Origin: Pomphorhynchus laevis
Taxonomy: Eukaryota; Acanthocephala; Palaeacanthocephala; Echinorhynchida; Pomphorhynchidae
Direction of reading: 5' to 3'
Length of the DNA: 64,000 nucleotides
Assembly (NCBI GenBank): GCA_012934845.2
Contig: WNNJ02000732.1
Location: forward strand, 62,001-126,000
Shown: one piece after another, positions 35,040 through 46,971 of the stretch
How the letters are laid out: each line of letters starts with the position of its first letter
Position numbering within the stretch: position 1 is the stretch's first letter
Program-made: the position numbers and the translations under genes
Notes under the pieces: model-generated
What the model saw: only the letters and a program-made list of their open reading frames with translations
Database searches by the model: none
Told to the model about the DNA's origin: nothing

Positions 35040-37640
35040 TAATCTAGCATGGAAATCAATTTACCGTATTTATTTTCAGACGATTTTAAAGACTGGAAAC
35101 CTGTAGCAATTCCGTCTCGACGACGTAATATCGAAGATCATCGCTTCATTGTTTTGGAGGTAAAACAGATATTGGCCGATGGAATCATCGAGCACAGTCA
35201 ATCACCATGGTGTGCGCAAGTTCTTATTGCAAACAGGGAATGACGTCGGCGTCTAGTCGTAGATTATTCACAGACAGTAAATAAATTCACGGTACTTGAC
35301 GTTTACCCCATGCCCCGAATAGACGACTTGATCGATACCATATCGTGCAATAAGGTGTTTAGCACTCTCGATCTCAAAAGTGCTTATCATCAAGTTCCCT
35401 TACGAGCAAACGAAATTTTTTTGACGGCATTCGAGACTGATGGTAAACTCTATCAATTTCAGCGAATGCCATTCGGACTCACGAATGCTGTGGCCGCCTT
35501 TCAACGAATAATCAACGAAATCATAGAGAAAAAAAACTTAACCGGAAAATACTCATATCTCGACGACATTATTGTGTGCGGCAAAACTCCAAGAACACGA
35601 TACAAATCTGGCAAACTTTCGTGAAGCTGCTTCTAAGTACCGAATAACACTAAATAAATCGAAGTTTTTTTTAATAAGACGATGATCAATATTCTGGGAT
35701 ATCAAGTTTGTAATGGTATTAAACGGCCTGATCAAAATCGTGTCTCATCTTTGCGAGAACTGTAAGTACTTCAAAATAAAGGTCAACTGCGAAGAATTGT
35801 TGGCCTCTTCTCTCATTATTCCAAATGGATTCAAAATTTTTCGTCGAAATTCGTTCGTTAGCTGAAACTACGAATTTTCCTATTACACCGGTAGCAAGGC
35901 ACTCTTTTGAGCTAATTCGTGATCTCATTATTTCAGCTACACTAACACCCATCGATTTCAATAACACATTTACAGTTGAGACTGACGCCTTTTTCAATGC
36001 TATCGGTGCCGTATTAAACAGGATAACAAACCCGTTGCCTTTTATTCACATACTCTTAGCAAGATTGCCGTTGGACATTCCGCTATTGAGAATGAGGCCC
36101 TCGCCATAGTCTAAGCATTACGATATTGGAGGCACTATTTGTCTGATCGAACTTTCAATGTTCTAACTGATCAAAGGTCCGTTTCATTTGTATTTAACAG
36201 GAATCATAAGAGTAAAATAAAATATGAAAATGTGCAAAGATGGCGTCTCGATTTATCTGAATTTAAGTATTGCATCATTTATCGGCCTGGAAAGTTGAAT
36301 TGTGTGGCCGACTCAATGTCTAGGGATATCTGTGCATCAAGTTACGGGTATTTCAACAAACAAAAAATTTAAAGCTTCTTTACGAACTTCACGCGACACT
36401 TTGCCACCCTTAAGTCAATCGTTTGTACCATTTCATTCAATCAAATCAACTCCCATATAGCTCTCAAGACGTTCGTTATGTTGTCTCTCATTCGTTACAT
36501 GTTCTTTGTTGAAACCGGTTTTAAGCCCCCAAAAACTGCCTTCATCGGAGCTATGCAACCATTCGAAAATATGTCACTTGACTTTAAAGGATCATTGTCT
36601 AGTTCATCAGGCAAGAAACATTTGATGACAGTCATCGATGAATATTCTCGATATCCGTTTGCTTTCGCATGCCGAGATATGTCCACACAAACAGTGGTTA
36701 ATTGTCTACACGGCATTGTGTCAATATTTGGCCCTCCTGAATTTCTACATTCGGATCGCGGGTCATCCTTCATGTCGAAGTCACAGATTATCTAAGCAGT
36801 ATTGGTACGGTAGCAAGTCATTCTTCTCCGTACAATCCGGTCGGTAACGGACAGATCGAGCGCTACAACGGCATTTTATGGAGCGCTATACTTTTGCGGC
36901 TTAGAGACTACAATCTTCCTGTTGATGCTTGAGAAACAGTCTATCCGGGGACTATAATGTACCGCCACCGGTTTGATACCCTCACGATTGTATCTTTAAC
37001 TTCCCTAAACGTCCGCTAGCAAAATTCAACTTGCCCAAATGGCTATGTAATCCCGGTCCTGTATTCGTACGAAACTTCTACAAGCAGAATAAATATGACG
37101 ATAAATTGCTTAAGGCAAAACTGATAAACGCTAATCCTAACACTGCACATATTGAATTTACATCAGGGAAGAAAGCGAATATATCAACTCGGCATCTATC
37201 TTGTTGTCCTTCAGAAACCTGCAATTACAAGAATCCAAACAATGTAAATATTCGTAATCCTGGAACATTAAGGACCGATGACGACGACAGTCTAGACAGT
37301 TTTGATACTAACCAGCTGTCTGAAGATAACAATGTTGGAAAGAAATATGATGTCTCAGACAATATCGATAAGAACATGATTCCCGATGCAAACCTTCATT
37401 TTGTAGCTACTCAATAATTCTATCGACGAAGTACCTGCAGTCGAAGAAGTCCAGCTTACTTCCGAAATTATCACATGGGATGAATGTGGTATTACATTGA
37501 TCACTATCTTGTTTATTTCTAAATCACTTGCAGATTTGGCAATTATAATTTCTAGCGAACTCGTAGATTCCGAGTTACTAGATGTTGTTGCAAGTAAGGC
37601 AATCACACTGAATAAAAATTCCGGTGCTCTATTGGAATAG
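35040..37640 (+). mobile_element. Fossil Ty3/Gypsy element, RT to integrase tail
   Basis: A second broken fragment in the same orientation. Parts in order: RT (FSTLDLKSAYHQVPL, FQRMPFGLTNAVAAFQ, YSYLDDIIV), RNase H (about 35940-36340, ending IIYRPGKLNCVADSMSR), integrase (about 36500-36930, MTVIDEYSRYPFAFACRDMS, FGPPEFLHSDRGSSFMS) and an acidic tail after KANISTRHLSCCPSE. No gag, protease, LTR or envelope is seen. It has several breaks and is of middling age. It starts about 140 bp after the previous Gypsy fragment ends. Confidence 0.8.
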
Positions 37641-37649
37641 GTGAAATCG

Positions 37650-38960
37650 TTTGACGGGTAATAGGAAAATCATTGCCGATATTGCAAGTTTTTAGTGAAT
37701 ATGTTACTGAGATCCTTGACTTGATCAAGATTCTTGATGGTAGCACGCCTAATGTCTACGTACCAGAATACATCAACTGACCTAAATGCATGTTATAAGT
37801 CTTGTTTTGTTAATAGTAAGATCATGTGAATTGCACCACAAATTTATGAAATTTATTTCCTTCTGAAGAAGGTTATGATCTAAAATGTCTCGAATACAAT
37901 TTCAAATTTTGATATCATCGCATACATCGCAATTGAGCAAGTGACATAACAGATGTCAGTGACATATATATTGAACAGAGTAGGACTTAAGACAGCCTTA
38001 AGGCACCCCCGACTTGACATTGCTCGCCAGCGTGAGAAAGTATTTTTTACTTTCTCAGCAAAAAAAAACTATATTAGAGGAAACAGTTTAGCCATCAAAG
38101 AATGTTACCACTAACCCCCCACATCAAATAATTTACTGATTAAAATGGTATCATAACCATGTCGAAGGCTATTGATAAATCGAAAAATAAAGCATCAACT
38201 CCATGTTCAACCTCCAAGGAATCACACCAGCTAATCCGTGCACTAACCAAATTAGTAGTGTACTATCCATGTCGAAACTATGTTGATGAATATTCAAGAT
38301 ACTATATTTTTTATGTATAATGTTAGCGAGAGCAAAATTGACTTTTCCATAATCTTGCATGCCACACAAGTCATGGCCACTGGTTTATAATTTACAGCAG
38401 TAGATGATAATTATATCATTAGACCAATTATAGCTTTTTTAAATCAAATGTTATAATTCCTGAATCGATTGAGCAACGATAAATGAGCAAAAGCGGAAAT
38501 CATAATACTGATGCAGCCTCTCGTGATACGATCGATGGTATATTATCAAGACCATAAATGGATCATGTTTTTGATTTTCTAAGCTCATGGAATACATTCT
38601 GAACAGAGAATTCGACGCTGAATAAAATAGGATTATTTATAATAACAGGTGAAATTTCGTGATCACACGTAGCTATAGCAACCGATAAATTCGAAACTTT
38701 ATAGTGATTTGCAAATGGCTCTGCAATTTCGTTAGCATTATTGATAGAATTTCCCTCTGAGTTTATTAAATTAAACTAATCACGTTGAAAATTTTTCTGA
38801 CAACGAATAAAACCAAATATATTTCGAGAATTCCGATTAAAGGACTTACACATGTTAGTAACATATGTATGATGGTTACTTCATTTTAGCAAAGTGACTC
38901 TATTTCTGATCATCTTGTAAGATGATAAAGATATAATCCACCGTCTGAAATCCCGGAAGG
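37650..38960 (-). mobile_element. LINE family D, decayed linker and RT
   Basis: The minus strand, in shifting frames, shows linker words (FNRNSRNIFGFIR near 38830), then HGYDTILISKLFD (about 38160) and SRGCLKAVLSPTLFNIYVTDI (about 37990-38035; motif B normally reads PQGSVLSPTLFNIYV). The wording is Jockey-like. There are many stops and no intact tail. Confidence 0.6.
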
Positions 38961-39092
38961 CCAATCTCGTTTTACTAAAAGTAATCTAAGGGACGCATCT
39001 AACCATACCGATGCTTATCCTGATTGAGAATAAACGCTCTGATTCTTCTAGCAAGATAGAAATATAATACATAAAATACTTAAAGAGAGTGA

Positions 39093-39424
39093 TACCATTC
39101 AGCATGAATTATATTAACAATCTTTTAAGCCAGACGCGAAAGAACGACGATAACAGTATTTGATACCATTTCGTCATCACATTGACTCATCAGTGTCTGA
39201 TCCCTCCCACTGCTGAATGCAGAGGAGGACTAGTAGATGGCAAGAAACAAGCCATGTGTATGATGTACTAGAACATTTCTAGTAACATCATAGAGTGCTA
39301 AACCAGCACTACGGATATGGCACTGATGAGTCATTGTGATGGCGAAACGGTATCAAATACTGTTATCGTCGTTCTTCCGCATCTGACTTAAAATATTGTT
39401 AACATAATTCACGCGGAATGGTAT
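39093..39424. repeat. Palindromic element H1 with hammerhead-like arms
   Basis: Arms 39093-39198 and 39319-39424 are inverted copies of about 105 bp (ataccattc...cactgatgag on one side, its complement on the other). The right arm has CTGATGA (39323), GTCA/TGGC, GAAAC (39344) and then ACGGTAT, CAA, ATACTGT. This is the order of a hammerhead core with stems II and III, but stem I is not evident. The left arm carries the same on the minus strand. The centre holds cagaggagga and an inverted tctagtaacatc-type segment. No coding. Confidence 0.65.
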
Positions 39425-39479
39425 CACTCTCGTTTAAGAAATTCATAAAATAAGTTAGCCGATATAAAAGATACCTGAG

Positions 39480-39725
39480 CTGGCATTTGCCAGTGCTTTT
39501 GTTAATGATACTATTTGGTAAATTCGTAGTGCTGGTTTAGCACTCTATGAGGTTACTAGAGGTGTTCTAGTACCTCATATACATGATTCATTTTTTGCCG
39601 TCTGCTAGTCCTCTGAATCCAGCAGTAGGAGAGATCTGGCACTGATGAGTCGTTGTGATGACGAAACAGTATCAAATACTGTTATCGTAGTTCTTTCGCG
39701 TCTGGCTTAAAAGATTGTTAATAAA
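39480..39725 (+). repeat. Element H2, partial, hammerhead-like core
   Basis: Shares its centre (gtgctggtttagcactctat) and right arm with H1 but lacks a clear left arm. The core is CTGATGA (39642), stem II GTC/GAC, GAAAC (39663), stem III ACAGTAT-CAA-ATACTGT, then TTATCG. It lies about 55 bp after H1 in the same direction, as a tandem or nested partial duplicate. Confidence 0.6.
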
Positions 39726-40436
39726 ATACTTAACAATATATTAGTTTAAGATTAAATACTGTAATAACAAATTAGCGAGTGACCTTTATAATCGTATCTA
39801 TTATTAATAATAATTTATAATTGTATCTATTATTAATAATAAAAAGTTATGAAATAATAATAACATACCAAACGTCCCTGAAAAGATCTTAAAAAACATA
39901 ATAATATTATGCCAACAATACAAAGTTTCAGTATTACTATGTGTTGTTGTAGTTATAATAAATAGTAATACTGTCAGTATTACTACTTGTCCAATTACTA
40001 TTGTGACTACCAAATCCTTGTGGACACTATTTTTAGATAATTCAATATTTTACAAAAGAGGCAGCATCATTAACCAGTTCTATGATATTACGTTGGTCAA
40101 CATTATTTTCAAGACTGAAAAGGGCACGTTTCTCTTACTTTTAGAAAAAATAAACGTGTTACAGCAGTTGGTGCTGAGCATCGTTTCTACTGTAATATAA
40201 GCCGAGCGTCGTTTTTATTAAAATATTAGCTTGTAATATTATACTGTTTTCTTAGTATAAACTAAGTTGACAATTATTCTATTAACTTCTATTGAAAATT
40301 GTGTTATATTAGTATTCGTTGTTAAATGATCGCGATTATTATCATAGAGGTACGATGACATTTTCAAACATAAAGTCTTATAACAATAAAACGAAGAAAT
40401 ACGAACAATTCAGAGAGTAAAAAACAAGAAATTCAG
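39726..40436. other. AT-rich DNA, no gene recognised
   Basis: Runs of ttattaataat and short frames of up to 69 codons with biased composition. Nothing supports a gene or element. Confidence 0.5.
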
Positions 40437-40600
40437 CACATCAGATCAGCTAACTGAGTCTACGTATTTTATACTAAATATAAATTAAAATAATGATAAT
40501 TAATAAATAATTAAGATTTTATACAATTTATATTTATATCAAGTTATAAAATACAAGTTATATTCTAATGAATGTTTGTATCAGGTCAGAAATCTTAATA
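40437..40600 (+). repeat. Repeat X, short copy without module
   Basis: Starts cagatcagctaactgagtct and has an AT-rich body. It fades after gaatgtttgtatcagg, about where the palindromic module would start. Confidence 0.65.
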
Positions 40601-41159
40601 CATCAGATATAAGTTTAGCATTTCGATATCTGTGGATTTTTTCCACCTTAACGACACTGCTCAAAATCATTACAAACATATATTTACTATTTTCAGATCA
40701 CAAATCTGTTATATTTACCAGAGAATTTCGTCATTAAGATTCTAGCAGCAAAAATATAAGATTTAAATTATAATATATTTCTCATAATCTGGGTTAAAGC
40801 CTGTTACCTTTATATATCGACACTGTTATTATCTAACTGCTAAAAGTTAGATTTCTATTCCGAAGATGATATCCACATTTATCGCTGTACAAAACTCAAA
40901 CCTGATATTGGCTTTGTTCTTAATATTCAAAACGCTGGTGGAAATTTATCAACGTTTATTTTACTTTTACTGCAAATCATTCACATATTTTCATTATTAT
41001 AATGAGGATATTGTTTGCTAAATATGCGTCTACATAATACATTCACTTTAACATGCAAATTGTTTAATAACTTGCCTTAATCGTCAATTAGTATTTGAAA
41101 GCGTCACTGTATAACATATTTAAGCAAATGTTCTACATTTTATTATAAATTACCAGATG
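40601..41159. other. AT-rich DNA, no gene recognised
   Basis: No frame with recognisable content and no clear repeat beyond low-complexity A/T runs. Confidence 0.5.
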
Positions 41160-41475
41160 AAGACAGACAGAGGTCCTTCTAAAATATCAGAGGAGGACAA
41201 CCAGAGGTAATTCTATAATATCAGAGGAGGATCGGCAGATGTCCTTCTATAATACCAGAGGAGGATCGGCAGATGTCCTTCTAAAATATAAAGGGAGGAC
41301 GACAGATGTCATTTTAAAACATTATATGAGGACCGGCAGGATGCAGAGGAGGACCGGCAGACGACATGAGATCTTTACCAGTCATCCTCTGCATCTAGAG
41401 GTGGAAAGTACCAGGCACTGATGACTCAAAACGATGACGAAACGGTACTAGTTACCGTTTTGTAAATTTTTTCGT
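41160..41475 (+). repeat. Element H3: 34-bp tandem repeats plus hammerhead-like core
   Basis: About five units of some 34 bp (cagatgtccttctataata, then a cagaggaggat-type word) run from 41170 to 41340 and degrade into cagaggaggaccggcag. The unit ends with CTGATGA (41418), GAAAC (41439) and stem III ACGGTA-CTAGT-TACCGT. The first stem II base is changed (CTC for GTC), so stem II is weak. The left arm of the palindrome is missing. Confidence 0.6.
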
Positions 41476-41499
41476 TGCTGCCAAACTGATTATAAATAA

Positions 41500-41630
41500 T
41501 AGATAAAAATATTTAAGATTTTATATAATTAATATAAAGTTAAAATTTAAAATAAAAAATCAATAACTATAAATGAAATAATAAATAATATACGATGTAT
41601 CAGAATATAGATTAGCGTAATGTGGAGAGA
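41500..41630 (+). repeat. Repeat X, partial body
   Basis: An AT-rich body (agattttatataattaatat, aaataataaataatatac) up to gatgtatcagaatatagatt, matching the region just before the module in copy 1. The family C LINE begins at its right edge. Confidence 0.5.
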
Positions 41631-44600
41631 ACTGATTCCAGGCGAGTGGAGTGGCGACGAGGTAGGATCGGAGACTGTAGTTGTTGGACTAATTAGAACT
41701 TGGAGTAAGAGGGAATGACGGGAACGCAGCGTTAGAGAGAGGTGGGGCGAATATAGTCTAAGAAAGGGAGGTTGATGAACGATGGGGAGCCGACAGCGAT
41801 GATACGAAAAGTTACGAGAAGAAGGCGGAGTTGAATGCGGATGTGGATGGTGGGCCAGGAGAGTTGAGCAAGATATCGGGATGTGTGGTCAAAGCGACGG
41901 AGACGTATGAGCACTCGAAGGGCGGAGTTGATGATGTGTTGCAGGAGTAGGATGGTGAATTTTAAATAATTGGCGAAAAGGCTAAGGCAGTAATCGATTT
42001 TAGGGAAGAGAAGCGATGAAAGAAGAGACATACAAGAAAAAAAGTCGATAAGGAGACGGATACGGCATATGTCACGGAGGATTAAGTTAGATGAGCGGCC
42101 TTGTCACGGACGAAGGGTTTAAGGGAAAGGTGATCATCGAAATGGAAGCCTAAGAAGTGAAATTGTAGACTATAAGGGTGATTGATGAGCCAAAAAGGAA
42201 CAGGGAGGATATATGTTAGGTTGACGGGGGAGGATCCACATTATTTTGAACTTATCTGAGTTTAGAACGAGATGAAGATGAAGGAGACGTTTGTATATAG
42301 AAGAAAGGCTGTTGGGGAAGAAATGGCGATATCGTGTATGCGATGAACGGGTGCATAAGCGTAGATGAGGATGTCATCGGTGTATTGCATGACGTTAAAG
42401 GAGTAAGGTTGGATAAACGGAGATAGATCGCTAAGCAGAAGAGAGAAAAGCAGGGTGCCTAGGACTGAATCTTGTGGGACTACGCAGAAAATATGGATGG
42501 AAGGGGAAGATGATAAATTAGAACAGACACGAAGAGAACGATCAGATAGATATATGGCAAACAATGCTACGGAGGAGAAGAAAAGCCGTATTCATAACGA
42601 AGGCGAGAAAGGAAGATGTAGTGGCCGATTATGTCGAATTCGAGAGGCCGAAGGATATGATAACATTATATAGTGCATTGTCACCAGATATGAGTAGGTC
42701 GTTGTAAACATTCATGCATGCGATTTGTGTGAAGTGATTAGAGTGAGAAGCGGATTGGAAATGAAGGTATTTATTGGATGAAGAAAGATAAACGTTGATC
42801 TCTATTAAGCTAAGGAGTTTTAGGAGCTTAGAAAGAGTAGGGAGGAGTGAAATGGGGCGATATCTAGAAAGAAGTGAGGGTTTGAGCGATTGTTTCTTAA
42901 GGAGGGGACGAACGATGGCGGAATTCCAGTGTGAACGGAAGATACAACTACGGATGGACGAGTTAAACATGATGGTGCGGAAAGGGGATATCGATGAGCA
43001 TATGGATTTAAGTATGGGGGTATGCAGAGGATCGGCATGTGAGGTTTTGTTGGGCAAGGAAATGAGGATAGATGAGACTTCGGCAGGTGAGACAGGGAGA
43101 ATATAAAAGAGTTCCGGGAGGATGAGACGAGGCGAGTAGCAGTGAGATGGAATATAGATGTGGTTGTGAGAGAGCAACGTGGATACATTGATCTGAATAA
43201 ATGACGAATAATCATGTGGATTGATGTTGCAAGACGGAGAAGATCGAGAAAGGATTGAGTTAAAAGTATGCCATAGAGACTTAGAGTTTAATAAAATGTT
43301 GATTTTATGCTGTCAGAAAGAGTTGCATTTGGTACGTAGTAGGTGGACATGAGACCGGCAAAGAGCAAGATAAGAATCACGGAGAGACGGAATGAGCGAG
43401 CGGATATCACGTCTGAGAGAGCGGTGATAGACTCAAAAAGCATGACGGAGTCGATGCATTGAGAGTAGACATTGGATGCCAAACCATTGGGCACGGTGAA
43501 AGCGACGATGAGGGTTAGGCTTGAAGGGCAAGAGAAGATCGAGAATGGATGTGAGTTTAGAGTCGAAAAGAAAGGCACGTTCGTGAGGAGAGGCTGACGT
43601 TATTTTGCGAGAAGATAGATACGATTTAAGTCAGGCGGAGCGGAGAAGGGGGAGGTCAAGTTTTCTCCAAGGGCGTCGTAGGATGGTAGGTGTGTGAAGC
43701 GGGGAGTGGTAGGAAGTGAGATCAAGGGTGATGATTAAGTGATCGGATATACCGGGATCGGAGATGGACAGTGAGGCGTAGGCGACAAAACGATCGAGGA
43801 CAGCGATGATGTCAAGTCCCCCGCCAAGGATTTTTGTGTGGGCAGTTGAAATGAGTTTGTACTTGTAGTTGGATAGAATGTTGAGAACCTGATGAAATCA
43901 GTGGAAGAGGGGCGGTCTAGCGGATGTTGAAGTCGCCTAGAACGAGTGAAAGGATTGAGGACAAAGAACAATGAGAAAGGAGGTCAGTGAGTTCGGTAAA
44001 AAAATAAGGATGTAGGAGCTGATGAACCAGGATGGTATACAATGGCGAGATCTTAAGTGATCGGGGTATATGAGCGAGAAGTGAGCAATTCAGAAGAGCA
44101 ATGATTGAAAGGAGGAGTAATTTTGCGAAGAGACGCGGATGACGGCGAATGCGACAGTGCTGATATGATTATAGAATTTAGTAGGGGAGAGCTTAGGGGG
44201 CGGGCGGATTGAACTAGTGAGCAACCTTCAAAGAGTAAACGGCGAATGTGAAGGTCGTCAAAATGGGAGTGCTATGATTCTGTGAGTCAGATGAGATCGA
44301 TGGATTGCTTGGTAAATAGGTTGAGGATGAGATCAGATTTATGGAGAATAGACCTAGTGTTGCGGAGGCCGAGGTGAAAACCGTGTGTGGTGGTGAAAGG
44401 GGCTAGTGAAGAAGATATAGGGGAGATGGAGCGCTATCGAATTTTGGGGCAGGTGTGGACAACTTGAAAATTTCCGTCAATGTTTCGGACGGAGAAAGAT
44501 ATGTTTCGCTTTTCCTCTCGACGACATTTTCGATACGGGCAGAAGAGAATTGAGCGATTTCGGAAGGGTTGCGATCGGGGAAAATGCGAGTGGTTGAAGA

Positions 44601-45240
44601 GGACATGAGTTTAAATCGTTGGGAGATGACAGAGGACGCGTTAAAGCGATGCTTGAAAACAATTTTCAACAGAGGGGCTGAGAAATATTAGATTGAGAAG
44701 ATTTGTTTAGGCGGATGAATGCGACAGGAGAGATGTCGCTGAAAAATGATGGTTTATTCGCAGGAACAAGAGACGAGAGGATGGATCATTAGTGACGATG
44801 ACGTATTGATCGCGAGAAGGAAAACGTGCCCGTAAAGGAGGACGAATGGCGTGATTGGGTGAGATCACGATAGGAGATCTGGCAGTTGAGGATATAGAGG
44901 GAGTAGGTTTGACGATCGTAGACATAGAGGATAAAGATAATATAGAGGGTGGCACGCGATGCGAGGAAAAGTTATGAGTGGAAGGATCGTGGAGGTTGGT
45001 TGTGATTTTGATTGATGAATGTAGGTTATTGAGAAACGAGATAGAAGGGACGGGACGGGTCTTGTCGGGGGAGTGAAGATGACATGGGGTTGGAAGTATA
45101 TATGATGACAGGATCAGTGGGTGGAGAAAGACATCGTAAACGACTAGTGTAGTTTGAGTGGACGTGATGAAGGTTGATATGTGCTTATTGGAAAGTTCGA
45201 AAAGAGAGAGAGAAAAAATGGGCATGTGACAATGTGCATC
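41600..45240 (-). mobile_element. LINE family C element, minus strand, decayed
   Basis: Pieces in order from 45225 down. ORF1 lacks its zinc finger (LFELSNKHISTFITSTQTT; a Ser/Pro-rich middle; DQYVIVTNDPSSRLLFLRIN). Traces of EN follow (a degraded GDFN region near 43930; SDHLIITLDL near 43740). RT fragments are 43578-43288, 43215-42629 and 42564-42262 (VPQDSVLGTLLFSLLLSD, QYTDDILIYAYA), with the thumb at 42031-41732. It is more diverged than the 15.8 and 22.7 kb copies. The 3' UTR end is not clear. Confidence 0.75.
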
Positions 45241-45349
45241 GTTGCCAAGTTAAACTCGAGATTATTTACTACGAATGTTAATAAAACAACTATGCCAATT
45301 TGTGTAATTCAACAAAATTGATAATTTGATGCTTTTTAAAAAAGGATTT

Positions 45350-45740
45350 ATTTTAACGCGTAAATGCGTTACGGCGCACGCTTACATGACCACCAAAAAT
45401 ACTGGATTATCACCCGATGTGGATTATCATCGGTGATCTTACTCACAACTTAACATAATAATTTAAACTTAGCATTTAGGGATACAGTACATGAATGATG
45501 GAGAAAGGACATTGGAAACGACGGGGATAGTTGGAGTGGACGTGTTGGATGTTGTTATGTGCTTGTGGGAGAGGTTGCGGATTAGTTTGTTTGGACAAAA
45601 TCCACACACATAAAAAGTATTCTTTAGACTTGCTGTTGTCGCAGGCGATTGTTGTTTAGACGCTGCAGTCGTGTGTCGAGCACTGTGTTTGCAATTGAGC
45701 ATAGTTGGTGTCGGTCGTAGCTGTTTTTTTACGTCCTCCC
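45350..45740 (-). mobile_element. Miniature LINE C derivative (5' end plus 3' end)
   Basis: Reading from 45702 down, a frame MLNCKHSARHTTAASKQQSP continues to FYVCGFCPNKLIRNLSHKHI, the last half of the family C zinc finger, and stops at 45469. After about 70 bp the family 3' terminus follows (ggtggtcatgtaagcgtgcg, then acgcgttaaaataaa). All of EN and RT is missing, so this is a roughly 390-bp internally deleted copy. It sits just upstream, in element sense, of the long minus-strand C copy, whose ORF1 begins where this one stops. Confidence 0.6.
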
Positions 45741-46379
45741 ATTATTACGGCCTTACCAAGAAATATGCCGCCATAATCCCAAGGTGCGCTTAACGTACAT
45801 GCTTGGCTTCAAATGAACAAAGAGTTGTGCCTGAAGATGCAATTGAAACTTCAATGGATAATAGTGCGGCTAATTGCCTGCATCAGAGATGGACAAGCCA
45901 ATCTAACACTGTAGTTCGCCTGCCTATGCGAATTTCGGAGATTTGCAGCACAAATAATTGCAGATCTAATTAAAATATGTGATCTCCTTGAATACAGAGG
46001 AATTGTGGGTACGTTTACTGTAACTCCCCAAGATATGTTTTACAACTAATGTCGAGGGTGTGTCGTCACAGCGTACACATCATAATACTGCAAGTCGCAT
46101 AAGAGAGCGCTTCTGCCGGTACACACCCATACCACTAAAACAGCTCGCATACAGCCTCGTCAACTCGAATAGAAAATCTTATACAGAAGACATTTCAACT
46201 AGATCAACAGTGACTCTAGCTCGACGCGGCAACTAAGGATAGGCTATGAAAAAACCTGATCTACGGGATTGGCGACTGTCAATAAAGCAGTTCGAGAGAA
46301 TTTGTTCATTCTACACCCACAAACAGGGATTGAGCAATTACACTTGAAACCAGACCTTCGCGAACCAGACCTTACACCT

Positions 46380-46971
46380 GATACCAGACCTTCGCGAACG
46401 ATCTTCAGATATTTTGATCCATGGAGACCCTCTTCGCGCCATTGATTTCGCTGTCACACATCCACAACAACAAGCGTGCATCGCTAACGCGTTGATAACA
46501 CCCGGATATGTGACTATAGTGTACGCAATTAATCTCAAGGAGAGGCAGTACAAAGCGCGTAAGGAGTCTGCTGGCTACCAGCTTATCCTTGCTGTGGTAG
46601 AGACGTATGGAGGTTGGAACGAGCAAGGCGAACGTCTCATACGATCGATTGCAAGAAAGAAAGCGGTAACAACTGGAATTGAATATAGCAAAACGGTGTA
46701 TCAGTTATTCCAACGAGCATTATTGGTCTCATGCGTTATAACGCTCGAGCGATCCTACCTCGTTGAATGGGCGTTACTTCCCACTTTCGGATGCCATGCA
46801 GACAACAGTAGAGGCATCAAGGTCTCATTTTTCAATGCTGAAAGTAGCAATGCTTCAATACCAAATTACGATATTATCGTCGGTATGCTAACAAAAATAT
46901 CACAAGTCGAAAGTGATTCATGCATACAAGTCCGTAAGGACGGAGAGGCTGAAGAATGGGATCTATTATAA
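46380..46971 (+). mobile_element. R2-like LINE C-terminal domain fragment
   Basis: A 185-codon open frame with IHGDPLRAIDFAVTHPQQQA, LKERQYKARKESAGYQLILA, VVETYGGWNEQGERLI and YQLFQRALLVSC. It corresponds to the end of the same LINE class as 31.54-32.5 kb. The DFAVTHP word fits the nuclease strand that follows the zinc motif, and the final helices close the protein. The frame is open throughout, so the fragment is not very old. Sequence from 45750 to 46380 is probably its decayed upstream part but shows no firm motif. Confidence 0.5.

Noticed and set aside
39141-39382. H1 as a simple DNA transposon with terminal inverted repeats
   Set aside because: It has long inverted arms, but no target duplication was found at its ends and the arms carry hammerhead-like words, so it is listed only as a palindromic element.
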